From NCBI GenBank assembly GCA_014649575.1, contig BMTH01000001.1, positions 682,001-746,000 of the forward strand: 64,000 nucleotides of DNA. Reading direction: 5' to 3'. Source of the stretch: Streptomyces griseoincarnatus (GTDB taxonomy: Bacteria; Actinomycetota; Actinomycetes; Streptomycetales; Streptomycetaceae). The notes beneath the pieces were generated by a model. That model was not told the DNA's origin. It did not search any database and worked only from the letters and a program-made list of their open reading frames with translations. Every line of letters begins with the position of its first letter. Positions within the stretch are counted from its first letter, which is position 1. This document shows positions 26,466 through 36,081 of this stretch, one piece after another. The position numbers and the translations under genes were made by a program.

Positions 26466-27407
26466 GTGGACATCGCGAAACCCCGCCCGACCCGGGGGCG
26501 GGTGCCCGCAGCCCTGGCCGTACTGACTGCGGGGCTGCTCGCGTTCCACCGGGCGGTGCCGAACACGCCGGGCCGGGTGGGCAGCCTGCTGGAGTCGTTC
26601 CTGCCGTGGCTCGGCCTGGCGGTCGTCCCCCTGTTCCTGTACGGCCTGGTGCGCAGGTCGCCCGTCGTCCTGGTGGCCGTGCTGCTGCCCGTCGCGGTGT
26701 GGACGCGTCACTTCGGTGACCTGCTCCTCCCCGCGTACCCGGCCGGGCCGCGCGATCTGGTCGTGGTGCAGCACAACGTCTCCGACGAGAACCCCGACCC
26801 GGCGGGCACGGCCCACGCCCTCGCGGGCTCCGGCGCGGACCTGATCGCGCTGGAGGAACTGGTGCCGGACGCGCTGCCCTCGTACGAGCGGGTCCTCGCC
26901 GCGCGCTATCCGCACCACGTGGTGCGCGGCACCGTCGGGCTGTGGTCGCGGTACCCGCTGAGCGGCGCGCGGACGGCGGACATCAAGCCGGCGGGCCTGA
27001 CCGAGCCGTGGAGCCGGGGGCTGCGGGCGGTGGCCGCCACACCGCACGGGGAGGTCGCGGTGTACGTGGCGCATCTGCCGTCGGTGCGGATCGGGCCGCG
27101 CGGGATGACGTCGGCCCGGCGTGACGAGAGCGCCGAACGGCTCGGACGGGAGGTGGCGGCGGAGCCGCTGGAGCGGGTGGTCCTGATGGGCGATCTGAAC
27201 GGCACGGTCGACGACCGGGGTCTGGAACCGCTGACGTCCCGGCTGGAGGTACCACGGCGCGGGTTCGCGTTCAGCTTCCCGGCGGGGCCGCCGCTGGTGC
27301 GGATCGACCAGGTGATGGCCCGCTCGGCGACGGTGCACGGGATCGACACCCTGCCCGCCACGGGGAGCGACCACCTGCCGGTGCGGGCCCGGATCGGGCT
27401 CGGCTGA
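26466..27407 (+). CDS. VanJ-like membrane-anchored endonuclease/exonuclease/phosphatase-family protein
   Basis: 313 aa. Three hydrophobic spans lie in residues 13-90 and an EEP catalytic domain follows outside: VVQHNVSDEN, ALEELV, VYVAHLPS, MGDLNGTVDD, RIDQV and GSDHLPV are the metal and phosphate-binding motifs in order. This layout matches VanJ of S. coelicolor, which protects against teicoplanin-type antibiotics by acting on undecaprenyl-pyrophosphate lipids. A role in cell-wall lipid recycling or glycopeptide resistance is inferred from the family; no van cluster is nearby. The GTG at 26466 follows GAAGGGG. Confidence 0.82.
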   Translation: MDIAKPRPTRGRVPAALAVLTAGLLAFHRAVPNTPGRVGSLLESFLPWLGLAVVPLFLYGLVRRSPVVLVAVLLPVAVWTRHFGDLLLPAYPAGPRDLVVVQHNVSDENPDPAGTAHALAGSGADLIALEELVPDALPSYERVLAARYPHHVVRGTVGLWSRYPLSGARTADIKPAGLTEPWSRGLRAVAATPHGEVAVYVAHLPSVRIGPRGMTSARRDESAERLGREVAAEPLERVVLMGDLNGTVDDRGLEPLTSRLEVPRRGFAFSFPAGPPLVRIDQVMARSATVHGIDTLPATGSDHLPVRARIGLG

Positions 27408-27423
27408 GGCGCGGACGCGAGAA

Positions 27424-27453
27424 GGGCCGTACCGGAATGCTCCGATACGGCCC
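27424..27453. terminator. Bidirectional hairpin terminator between VanJ-like gene and tRNA-Pro copy 2
   Basis: GGGCCGTACCGGA (27424-27436) pairs with TCCGATACGGCCC (27441-27453) at 12 of 13 positions, with loop ATGC. It can end both the plus-strand gene and the minus-strand tRNA. Confidence 0.7.
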
Positions 27454-27474
27454 GACGACCCGCTGTCTCGCAAG

Positions 27475-27548
<74 letters not shown>

Positions 27549-27676
27549 GTGCGCGTCGCACGGGTGAACCGCGTGATCGCGCGAGGAGCACTTTACCGCA
27601 CAGCCGGCGCCGGACCGAAGCCGGGCCGGGAGGCGGGGCACGAATCGGTGCGCCGGGCCGGGGCACAATCGGCCGT

Positions 27677-28222
27677 ATGGGCACCACGGACAGCACATCC
27701 ACCGACCACCGGTCCACCGGCCGCGCGCCCGCCGGGCGGGACCGCGACGACGAGGGCCGGGCACGCAACGCCCGCCCGCGCGACGGACTCGGGCGGCCCC
27801 TGCCGTACGGCGAGGAGGGCGTGCCCCGGCAGCCGGAAGGGGTGGTGCGGCGGCCGGAGGAGAGCGTCCGCGAGGCGCAGCGGCTGCTGGACGAGGGCAA
27901 GCCGTTCCACGCGCACGAGGTGTTCGAGGACGCCTGGAAGTCGGGTCCCGAGGAGGAGCGGGAACTGTGGCGGGGGCTGGCCCAGATGGCGGTGGGGCTC
28001 ACCCACGCGGCGCGTGGGAACGTCACCGGCGGGGCGCGGCTGCTGCGGCGAGGGGCGGGCGCGGCCGAGGAGTGGGCGGCGGGCGGTGAGCTCCGGCCGC
28101 ACGGGATCGACCTGGCGTCGGTGATCGCCTGGGCGCGGGAACTGGCGGCGGAGGTGGAGCGCGGGGAGGGCGTTCCGGTGGACGCGGGCGCGCGGGCGCC
28201 CCGGCTGCGCGGCGCCGCCTGA
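27677..28222 (+). CDS. DUF309-family protein
   Basis: 181 aa. Residues 65-125 contain the DUF309 core: AQRLLDEGKPFHAHEVFEDAWK, then ERELWRGLAQMAVGLTHAARGN, an all-helical domain with paired His/Glu residues that may bind metal. The first 60 residues are a disordered, charged extension. The ATG at 27677 follows CACAAT with a 7-base gap, so the transcript is probably leaderless. The biochemical role of the family is unknown. It lies 42 bp before cobF on the same strand but a separate start site seems present there. Confidence 0.88.
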   Translation: MGTTDSTSTDHRSTGRAPAGRDRDDEGRARNARPRDGLGRPLPYGEEGVPRQPEGVVRRPEESVREAQRLLDEGKPFHAHEVFEDAWKSGPEEERELWRGLAQMAVGLTHAARGNVTGGARLLRRGAGAAEEWAAGGELRPHGIDLASVIAWARELAAEVERGEGVPVDAGARAPRLRGAA

Positions 28223-28264
28223 CCTGGGTGCCGGGCGGCGGAGGGCGTGCGGCAGACTCGGGGC

Positions 28265-29041
28265 GTGCGGACTCTTCATGTGATCGGTATCGGCGCGGGC
28301 GACCCCGGCCAGCTCACCCTGCAGGCGGTCAGGGCCATGCGGGACACGGACGTGTTCTTCCTGCTCGACAAGGGCGAGGCGAAGGCGGACCTGACGCGGC
28401 TGCGCCGGGACATGCTGGAGACGCATCTGGCGGACCGGAGCTACCGCGTCGTCGAGGAGCGGGACCCGGAGCGGGACCGCTCGGCGGGCGGCTCGGCCTA
28501 CTCCCCCGCCGTCGGCGACTGGCGCAGCGCCCGTGCCGACATCTACGAGCGGATGATCGCGCAGGAACTGGGCGAGGACGAGACCGGCGCGTTCCTGGTG
28601 TGGGGCGACCCGGCGCTGTACGACAGCACGCTCGGCATCCTCGAGGAGGTGCGGGAGCGGGGCACGGTCGCCTTCGACTACGACGTCGTGCCGGGCGTCA
28701 GCAGCGTCTCGGCCCTCGTCGCCCGGCACCGCACGGGCCTCAACCGGGTGGCGCGCCCGGTGCAGATCACCACGGGACGGCGGCTCGCCGAGGAGGGATT
28801 CCCGGAGGGCGTGGACGACGTGGTGGTGATGCTGGACGCGCACCAGCGTTTCCGTGCCTTCGCCGACGAGGACGTCGACATCTACTGGGGCGCGTACATC
28901 GGCACCCCGGACGAGATCCTGGTCTCCGGTCCGGTCGCCGAGGCCGCCCCGCGCATCGAGCGGCTGCGCGCCGAGGCGCGGGAGCGCAAGGGGTGGATCA
29001 TGGACACGTATCTGCTGCGCCGCTCCCCCGGCGGGCGTTAG
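28265..29041 (+). CDS. cobF: Precorrin-6A synthase (deacetylating)
   Basis: 258 aa, tetrapyrrole methyltransferase fold. The N-terminal VIGIGAGDPGQLTLQAVRAM is the SAM-binding start of the family. LVWGDPALYDSTLGILEEV and DVVPGVSSVSALVARH match CobF, which methylates C-1 of precorrin-5 with loss of acetate in aerobic cobalamin synthesis. GTG 28265 sits six bases after CAGACT, consistent with a leaderless start; an in-frame GTG at 28247 lacks a well-placed ribosome site. Other cobalamin genes are not adjacent except cobK, which converges from 29350. Confidence 0.92.
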   Translation: MRTLHVIGIGAGDPGQLTLQAVRAMRDTDVFFLLDKGEAKADLTRLRRDMLETHLADRSYRVVEERDPERDRSAGGSAYSPAVGDWRSARADIYERMIAQELGEDETGAFLVWGDPALYDSTLGILEEVRERGTVAFDYDVVPGVSSVSALVARHRTGLNRVARPVQITTGRRLAEEGFPEGVDDVVVMLDAHQRFRAFADEDVDIYWGAYIGTPDEILVSGPVAEAAPRIERLRAEARERKGWIMDTYLLRRSPGGR

Positions 29042-29349
29042 GACCTGCGGGGGCGGGTCCGGTCGGCGGGTGAGGGCCGGGGTGGGCCGGGAGTGGTCCG
29101 TCGTGGTCTCGACCAGACCCTCACCGTGGGCGCGCGACACCCCCGGCTCCTCAGCGCACTCCCGTCGCCGGCCCGCTTCGCGCGGCGGGCGGTCGCGACC
29201 ATCACAGTGGGTCCCTCCGGGGCGGTTGTCGACCGGACAGGGGCGTCGGCCCGGGCGCCCGGGGCGGGTGGCGACCGCCCGGCGCGCCCGATGCCGTGGG
29301 GCGTCGCCGCACGTGCGCGAAGGGCGTGCCGCTCTCCGGGACCGCACGT
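29042..29349. other. 308-bp gap between convergent cobF and cobK
   Basis: GC-rich sequence between two stop codons. I find no coding bias, ribosome site or strong hairpin in it. Confidence 0.5.
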
Positions 29350-30108
29350 CTAACGGGACCGGCGGCCGAGCGCCGCGTCCAGCCGGTTCAGCACCGCCGG
29401 CACGTCCGGGAGCGCGGTGACGTCCTCCGGCAGGGGCGGGCGGCGGACGACCACGACGGGGAGGCCGAGATCCCGGGCGGCGGCGAGTTTCGCCGAGGTC
29501 GCCGCGCCGCCGCTGTCCTTCGTCACCAGCACGTCGACGCGGTGCTCGCGCAGCAGTGCCGTCTCGTCGGCCACGGTGAACGGGCCGCGCGCCAGCAGGA
29601 CGTGCGTGTGCGGTGGCAGCGGCGGCTCGGGGGGTTCGACCGACCGTACGACGAAGCTCAGCTCCGTGAGTCCGGCGAAGGCGGCGAGGCCGAGACGCCC
29701 GGTGGACAGGAACACCCGGCGCCCGAGTGCGGGCAGCACGGCGGCGGCCGCCTCCAGGGACGGGACCGGGTGCCAGCGGTCGCCGCGGCCCGGCTGCCAG
29801 CCGGGGCGGCGCAGCACCAGCAGAGGCACCCGCGCGGCGGCGGTGGCGGCGGCCGCGTTCCCTGTGATCGTCGCGGCGAACGGGTGCGTCGCGTCGACGA
29901 CAGCGTCCACGCTCTCCTCACGGAGCCAGGCCGCGAGTCCGTCGGGGCCGCCGAAACCGCCGACGCGTACCTCGCCGTCGAGCGCGCCCGGCCGGGACAC
30001 GCGTCCGGCGAGCGAGGTGGTGACCCGGACCCCGGGGCGGGCGGTCAGCGCGGCGGCGAGCCGGCGCGCTTCGGTGGTGCCGCCGAGGATCAGCACGTGC
30101 GGGGACAT
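29350..30108 (-). CDS. cobK: Precorrin-6A reductase
   Basis: 252 aa. The nucleotide motif VLILGGTTEARRLAAAL opens the protein; DATHPFAATITGNAAAA and VTKDSGGAATSAKLAAA are CobK/CbiJ hallmarks. It reduces precorrin-6A to dihydro-precorrin-6A with NADPH, the step right after CobF. The ATG at 30108 is six bases after TACGCT, so it is likely leaderless. It converges with cobF, so the two consecutive enzymes are neighbours but not co-transcribed. Confidence 0.93.
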   Translation of the reverse strand: MSPHVLILGGTTEARRLAAALTARPGVRVTTSLAGRVSRPGALDGEVRVGGFGGPDGLAAWLREESVDAVVDATHPFAATITGNAAAATAAARVPLLVLRRPGWQPGRGDRWHPVPSLEAAAAVLPALGRRVFLSTGRLGLAAFAGLTELSFVVRSVEPPEPPLPPHTHVLLARGPFTVADETALLREHRVDVLVTKDSGGAATSAKLAAARDLGLPVVVVRRPPLPEDVTALPDVPAVLNRLDAALGRRSR

Positions 30109-30233
30109 GCGCCGAGCGTACGGGCCCCGGGTACGGCGGCCGGAGGCGGCCCGGAGGCCGAAGATCGCCGTCGTCCCGCACGCCCGTGCCGTTCGCCCTA
30201 CGATGACGCCTGACGACTTAAGGAGTCATGGGC

Positions 30234-31640
30234 GTGGACTGGAGCAGTCGGGGCTATCACGCCCAGCGGTGGGCGGCGCGGGGGGCGTTGCTCGCGGCGG
30301 CGCTCGCGGTGGCGGCCCCCCTTGTCTACGGCGGGCTGCGCGGACTGCTGCTCCTGGTGCTCGGGGTGGCCGGGCTGGGGCTCAGCGCGGCGGCCGTGTG
30401 GTGGACGCTGACGTTGCGCGGGCCGCTGCGGTGGGGGGCCGCACTGGTCGCGGTATGCGTGCCGGCGGGGCTGCTGGCGCTGTTCGCGGTGACGTTGTTC
30501 TGGGCGTTGCTGGTGTCCCTGGCGCTGTGGGGTCTCGCGGTGTGGAGCGGAAGGTACGCGCTGCGCGGGACGGGCGGGCACACCCCGGCGCGTGAACGTC
30601 GCCTGCCGCCGCCCCGGAAGCCTGTACTGATCATGAATCCGCGGTCGGGCGGCGGCAAGGTGGGCCGGTTCCGGCTGCGGGAGAAGGCGGAGCGGCTGGG
30701 CGCGCGGGTGGTGCTGCTGGAGCCGGGGCAGCAGCACGACGTGACCGAGCTGGCCCGGCGGGCCGTCGCCGACGGCGCGGACCTGCTCGGCGCGGCGGGC
30801 GGCGACGGAACCCAGGCGCTGGTCGCGGCCGTGGCCGCGGAGCACGACGTCCCGTTCCTGGTGATCAGCGCGGGCACCCGCAACCATTTCGCCCTCGACC
30901 TCGGCCTGGACCGGGGGGACCCGGCGGCGTGTCTGGACGCGCTGACGGACGGGGTGGAGCTCCGGGTGGACCTGGGGTTCGCCGGGGACCAGCCGTTCGT
31001 GAACAACGCGTCGTTCGGCGCGTACGCGGCGATCGTGCAGAGTCCCGCGTACCGGGACGACAAGATCGGCACGAGTCTGGAGATGCTGCCGGACCTGCTC
31101 ACCGGGCAGCAGGGGCCCCGCCTGCTCGTCCGCGCCGGTGACAACACGCTGACGGCTCCGCAGGCGGTGCTGGTCAGCAACAACCCGTACCGCACCGGCG
31201 ACCCGTTCGGGCTCGGGCGGCGCGAGCGGCTGGACTCGGGGACGCTGGGCGTCCTCGGGGTGAAGGTGGAGGGCGCGATCAGCGCGGCCGCGCTGCTGCT
31301 GAACCCGGAACCGGCGGGGCTGACGGTGCTGACGGCGCCGGAGGTGGTCATCGAGGCGGACCGGGACGAGATCGAGGCGGGCGTCGACGGCGAGGCGATG
31401 GTCCTGCCCGCGCCGGTCCACTGCCGCATCGCCCCGGGGGCCCTCCGCGTCCGCGTCCCACGCAAACGTCCGGGCGTCGCCCCCGGCCCGCCTCGCCTGG
31501 ACTGGCGCCGCCTCCGCAAGCTGGCCGCGACGGTAGGCCGCACGGCGGCGCCCACCCACCTCCACTGGCCCCGCCACAGGTCACGGCATGCGGAGGCCGA
31601 CAAGGAGACGACACCCCCGGGCGGCCCGTCCGACACCTGA
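30234..31640 (+). CDS. Membrane-linked diacylglycerol/sphingosine kinase-family protein
   Basis: 468 aa. Residues 15-105 contain three to four hydrophobic spans. From about 130 a DAGK catalytic domain follows: VLIMNPRSGGGKVGRF, the nucleotide motif GGDGTQALVAAVAAEHDVPF, then VISAGTRNHFALDLGLDRGDP. It likely phosphorylates a lipid such as diacylglycerol or an isoprenoid alcohol at the membrane. Two starts are possible: AAGGAG is eight bases from GTG 30234 but only two from ATG 30228, so the GTG is preferred. The last 50 residues are basic and Pro-rich. Confidence 0.85.
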   Translation: MDWSSRGYHAQRWAARGALLAAALAVAAPLVYGGLRGLLLLVLGVAGLGLSAAAVWWTLTLRGPLRWGAALVAVCVPAGLLALFAVTLFWALLVSLALWGLAVWSGRYALRGTGGHTPARERRLPPPRKPVLIMNPRSGGGKVGRFRLREKAERLGARVVLLEPGQQHDVTELARRAVADGADLLGAAGGDGTQALVAAVAAEHDVPFLVISAGTRNHFALDLGLDRGDPAACLDALTDGVELRVDLGFAGDQPFVNNASFGAYAAIVQSPAYRDDKIGTSLEMLPDLLTGQQGPRLLVRAGDNTLTAPQAVLVSNNPYRTGDPFGLGRRERLDSGTLGVLGVKVEGAISAAALLLNPEPAGLTVLTAPEVVIEADRDEIEAGVDGEAMVLPAPVHCRIAPGALRVRVPRKRPGVAPGPPRLDWRRLRKLAATVGRTAAPTHLHWPRHRSRHAEADKETTPPGGPSDT

Positions 31641-32081
31641 GCACCTGCCCTGCCTGCACGGCCGAACACTGGCATCACCCATGGGAGAGGCGGCCTCCCG
31701 ACGGATGCCTGCGGCCCTCGACGGCCGAGCGCGCCTGGAGCGCGCAGCGGCCGTCGAGCTCCCGCCAGGCGAGCCGACGCGGCACACCCCTACCGCACCC
31801 GCAGGAGCGGTACGACGCCGCGAGCGTCGCTTCCCGCATGGGCGGGGCGGCGTAGCTCGCCTCCTCCGCCCCCGGCCGGCTGCCGATCGGGAGCGCCCCG
31901 GCCCGCGCACGGGGCCTGCCGGGCTCCGCCCCACCGCGCAGGCGCTCCGTCCTCCGCCGGGACCGGCCGACCGCGCCCCCAAGCGTCCGGCGGGTCGCCC
32001 GCCCCTCCTGCCGCCCGCACGGGCCCGACAGCCGCGCCGTCCAGCCGGACGGGACAGCCGCCCGGGTGTGCACCCGGGCAC
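31641..32081. other. 441-bp gap between convergent genes, no gene seen
   Basis: GC-rich, no codon bias on either strand. The only clear structure is the palindrome GCCCGGGTG-TG-CACCCGGGC at 32060-32079, just past the TSUP stop, which may terminate that gene. Confidence 0.5.
32060..32079 (-). terminator. Short hairpin after the TSUP permease gene
   Basis: Perfect 9-bp inverted repeat with a 2-base centre, starting three bases past the minus-strand stop codon at 32082-32084. Confidence 0.4.
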
Positions 32082-32855
32082 TCACCGCAGCAGCAACTGC
32101 AGTCCCCCCACCACCGTCGCCGCGATGACCAGTTGCTCGAACAGCCGTTGATTGATCCGCGTCACCGCCCACTTGCCGAGGAAGGCGCCCGGCACCACGA
32201 ACAGGACCAGCGCCGCGTCCAGCAGCAGCGAGTCCGCGTCGATCAGGCCGAGGCCCGCGCTGAACGGCAGCTTGGACGTGTTGACGATGAGGAAGAAGAA
32301 CGCCGACGTGCCGAGGAAGCCCAGCTTGCGGAAGCCGGCCGAGAGCAGGTACATCGACATCACCGGGCCGCCCGCGTTGGCGACCATGGTGGTGAAGCCG
32401 CCGAGGACGCCGTAGGAGCGGGCCTTGACGCGGCCGGCCCGGGTGGTCACCCCGTCGGGTTCGTCCTCGGTGTCGGCGCGGCGCCGTCGCCACACCGTGA
32501 CCCCGGCCATCAGCAACAGGATCGCCCCGATCGAGGTCCGTACGATCCCGTCGTCCGCCCATACGAGGAAGACCGTGCCGACGACCACGCCCGCCGCGAC
32601 GGCGGGGAACAGCCGCCACAGGGTGGGCCAGTGCGCGTGCCGCCGGTAGGTCAGCACGGCCAGGACGTCCCCGGCGATCAGGATGGGCAGCAGCACGCCG
32701 GTGGACGCGCGGGCGGGCAGGACGGCGGCGAACACGGCGAGACTCACCGTGTTCGCGCCGCTGACGGCGGTCTTGGAGAACCCGACGAGCAGGGCCGCGA
32801 AGGAAAGGGCCGCGAATTCCCAGCCGGTGAGGTCCCAGAGGGTCATGGTGTTCAT
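32082..32855 (-). CDS. TSUP (TauE/SafE) family membrane permease
   Basis: 257 aa with seven to eight hydrophobic spans. The family pattern appears at the start (ALLVGFSKTAVSGANTVSLAVFAAVLPARASTG) and repeats in the second half (GVLGGFTTMVANAGGPVMSMYLL). TSUP proteins export or import sulfite, sulfonates or other small organic anions. It is monocistronic, so no cargo can be suggested from neighbours. The ATG at 32855 gives the usual length; an in-frame ATG three codons later also exists. Confidence 0.88.
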   Translation of the reverse strand: MNTMTLWDLTGWEFAALSFAALLVGFSKTAVSGANTVSLAVFAAVLPARASTGVLLPILIAGDVLAVLTYRRHAHWPTLWRLFPAVAAGVVVGTVFLVWADDGIVRTSIGAILLLMAGVTVWRRRRADTEDEPDGVTTRAGRVKARSYGVLGGFTTMVANAGGPVMSMYLLSAGFRKLGFLGTSAFFFLIVNTSKLPFSAGLGLIDADSLLLDAALVLFVVPGAFLGKWAVTRINQRLFEQLVIAATVVGGLQLLLR

Positions 32856-32957
32856 GCGGCGACCGATGCTACGTGCGGGCGTCGGCCGCCGGTAAGCCGC
32901 GTCCCAGCTGGTGACCTCCCGGCCGCCCGCCGCGGAAGTTGCCGCGAAGGCCGTGCG

Positions 32958-34145
<1,188 letters not shown>

Positions 34146-34198
34146 CGGGGACTCCTGCTCCGGAAGCCGACGGCCGGGCTGCCGATCGGCGACTCACT

Positions 34199-34218
34199 TA
34201 ATTAGCACCGCTAGTTTC
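34199..34218. promoter_or_regulatory. TetR-like operator over the thiolase promoter
   Basis: The imperfect palindrome around TTAGC-ACC-GCTAG (34202-34214) lies just downstream of a TATAGT -10 box for the minus-strand thiolase. Its position over the start site suggests repression by a TetR-type regulator encoded elsewhere. Confidence 0.4.
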
Positions 34219-34420
34219 GGACTATAGACCGCCCAGCCCCTCCCGGGGAAGATCCTGGAGGTCACGGCCGGTCCCGCCGTACCGCCGGCCGGGTTTGTCC
34301 CGATGGGCCGGGGGCACCCGCGCGTTCACGGAGTGGTCGCGGAGCGCGGCCCGTGCCGGCATCGCCCGCGGGTCCCCGCCCTCGCGCCACGAGCGCATCA
34401 ACTGGGAGGAACATCACTTC

Positions 34421-34903
34421 ATGACCGTCGTGAGGAGCACGCTTCCGGACGAGGCCCGCCGCATTTCCGGCGAGGCCCTCCAGGAGACCCTGATCGACCT
34501 GCTCGGACTGTCCCTGATCGGCAAGCAGGCGCACTGGAACGTCGTGGGGCCGCGGTTCCGCTCGGTGCACCTGCAGCTGGACGAGGTGGTCTCGGCCGCG
34601 CGCACGCACGCCGACACGGTGGCGGAGCGCGCCTCGGCCATCGGCGTGCCGCCGGACGGCCGCCCGGAGACGATCGCCAAGGTCTTCTCCCTGCCGGCGC
34701 CCGCGGAGGGCTGGCTGCGCGACTCGGAGGCCGTCGAGGTCATGACCGACGCCCTCGGCGCGGCGATCGCGCGGCTGCGCGAGCGCATCGACGCCACCGA
34801 GAAGGCCGACCTGGTCACGCAGGACCTGCTGATCTCCGTCACCGCCGACCTGGAGAAGCAGCGCTGGATGTTCGAGGCGGAGAACCACCCCCGGGAGTCC
34901 TGA
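34421..34903 (+). CDS. Dps-family ferritin-like DNA-protection protein
   Basis: 160 aa four-helix bundle. The ferroxidase pattern is visible as KQAHWNVVG (His38), then FRSVHLQLDE (His50, Asp54), matching Dps. These dodecamers bind DNA and oxidise iron with peroxide, protecting the chromosome. GGGAGG is 10 bases before the ATG at 34421. It heads a three-gene run with a DUF3140 protein (42 bp gap) and a HhH-GPD nuclease (GTGA overlap), suggesting a stress-linked DNA protection operon. Confidence 0.92.
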   Translation: MTVVRSTLPDEARRISGEALQETLIDLLGLSLIGKQAHWNVVGPRFRSVHLQLDEVVSAARTHADTVAERASAIGVPPDGRPETIAKVFSLPAPAEGWLRDSEAVEVMTDALGAAIARLRERIDATEKADLVTQDLLISVTADLEKQRWMFEAENHPRES

Positions 34904-34944
34904 GAACCCCGGACGCACGAGGCACGCGAACGAAGGGGCACACG

Positions 34945-35277
34945 ATGACCGACGCCCTCGAGATGGACGCGCTGTGGGAGGACTTCCACCGCGCGGTGAA
35001 CATGACGTCGGCGGAGCTGGCCGCATGGCTGCGGGTCGGTGACGCCGGCGAGACGACGGAGCCGCTGCCGGACCAGGCCGGCAGCGACACGGGACAGCAC
35101 GTCCTGGCCATCCTCCAGAAGCGCCGCACCGACCTCACCGAGGACGACCTGCGCGTGATGGAGGAGGTCGTGAACGCCGTCCAGGACGAGACGGACCCGG
35201 AGAACGAGCCGGTGGCCGGCGACACCGCCCGCCGCCACCGTCTGATGACTCTGGGCCACGACCCGCTCAAGGCGTGA
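34945..35277 (+). CDS. DUF3140-family small protein
   Basis: 110 aa. The N-terminal LWEDFHRAVNMTSAELAAWL matches the DUF3140 pattern, followed by acidic helices (TEDDLRVMEEVVNAVQDE). No catalytic motif is seen; the fold is probably all-helical and may bind DNA or a partner. GAAGGGG is seven bases before the ATG at 34945. The stop overlaps the next gene as GTGA, so it is coupled to the HhH-GPD protein. Confidence 0.85.
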   Translation: MTDALEMDALWEDFHRAVNMTSAELAAWLRVGDAGETTEPLPDQAGSDTGQHVLAILQKRRTDLTEDDLRVMEEVVNAVQDETDPENEPVAGDTARRHRLMTLGHDPLKA

Positions 35278-35942
35278 CCGTGGCCGGCCGCGACGGCGAA
35301 CGGGCCGTGGTGCGCGTCCTCGTCGACGCGCACGGCGAGACGTACGCGCACGAGGCGGGGATCGCCCTGCGGGACACGCCGCAGCCGCTGTACCGGCTGC
35401 TGGTGCTGGCCCATCTGCTGAGCGCGCGCATCCGCGGCTCGGTCGCCGTGGCCACCGCCCGAGCCCTGCACGAGGCGGGGCTGCGCGACGCGCGCCGGAT
35501 GGCGGACGCGTCGTGGCAGGAGCGGGTCGACGCCCTCGGCCGGGGCGGTTACCGGCGCTACGACGAGCGCACCGCCACCCAACTCGGCGAGGCGGCAGAG
35601 CTGTTGCTGAACCGCTGGGGCGGCGACCTGCGCCGGCTGCGCGCGGAGGCGGACGGTGACGTCGACGAACTGCGGCGTCTGCTGCAGGAGTTCCCCGGCA
35701 TCGGCCCGTCCGGCGCGGGCATCTTCCTGCGCGAGGTGCAGGCGGTGTGGCCCGAGGCGGCCCCGCTGGTGGACGCCAAGGCGCTGCGGGGCGCCCGACG
35801 GCTCGGGCTGCCGGAGGACCCGGACCGGCTGCTCGGTCTCGCGGGCCGGACGGAACCGGCCGTGCTCTCCTCGGCACTGGTGCGCGCCGCGCTCGACAAG
35901 GACGTCGCCGAGGACACCCTGCGCAGAGCGGAATCCCGCTGA
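35274..35942 (+). CDS. HhH-GPD (endonuclease III-like) DNA-repair family protein
   Basis: 222 aa. A helix-hairpin-helix LQEFPGIGPSGAGIFL lies at residues 138-153 and the family Asp is Asp167 in PLVDAKALRGARRLGL, as in DNA glycosylases. There is no C-terminal Cys cluster, so no iron-sulfur centre. The enzyme probably recognises damaged bases or nicked DNA. The GTG at 35274 overlaps the DUF3140 stop; a second GTG at 35280 is possible. Linkage to dps fits a role in oxidative DNA damage. A strong terminator follows at 35962. Confidence 0.82.
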   Translation: MTVAGRDGERAVVRVLVDAHGETYAHEAGIALRDTPQPLYRLLVLAHLLSARIRGSVAVATARALHEAGLRDARRMADASWQERVDALGRGGYRRYDERTATQLGEAAELLLNRWGGDLRRLRAEADGDVDELRRLLQEFPGIGPSGAGIFLREVQAVWPEAAPLVDAKALRGARRLGLPEDPDRLLGLAGRTEPAVLSSALVRAALDKDVAEDTLRRAESR

Positions 35943-35961
35943 CAGGCGCTCAGCTTCCCTA

Positions 35962-35990
35962 CGGGTCGCCCCGGTTCACGGGGCGACCCG
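35962..35990 (+). terminator. Terminator after the dps operon
   Basis: CGGGTCGCCCCG (35962-35973) and its exact complement (35979-35990) with loop GTTCA, 20 bases after the stop at 35942. Confidence 0.75.
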
Positions 35991-36081
35991 GTCCGTTCCC
36001 GGGACAATGTGATCACCGCGATGCACAATGGCCGGGTCGGCCCGTACGGGCAGGACGCGGGCGAGGGAGAGGGAGAGACCG

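Noticed and set aside
31581..32081. Minus-strand open frame in the gap after the lipid-kinase gene
   Set aside because: The translation is Arg/Gly-rich with no domain, and the codon positions show no GC3 bias.
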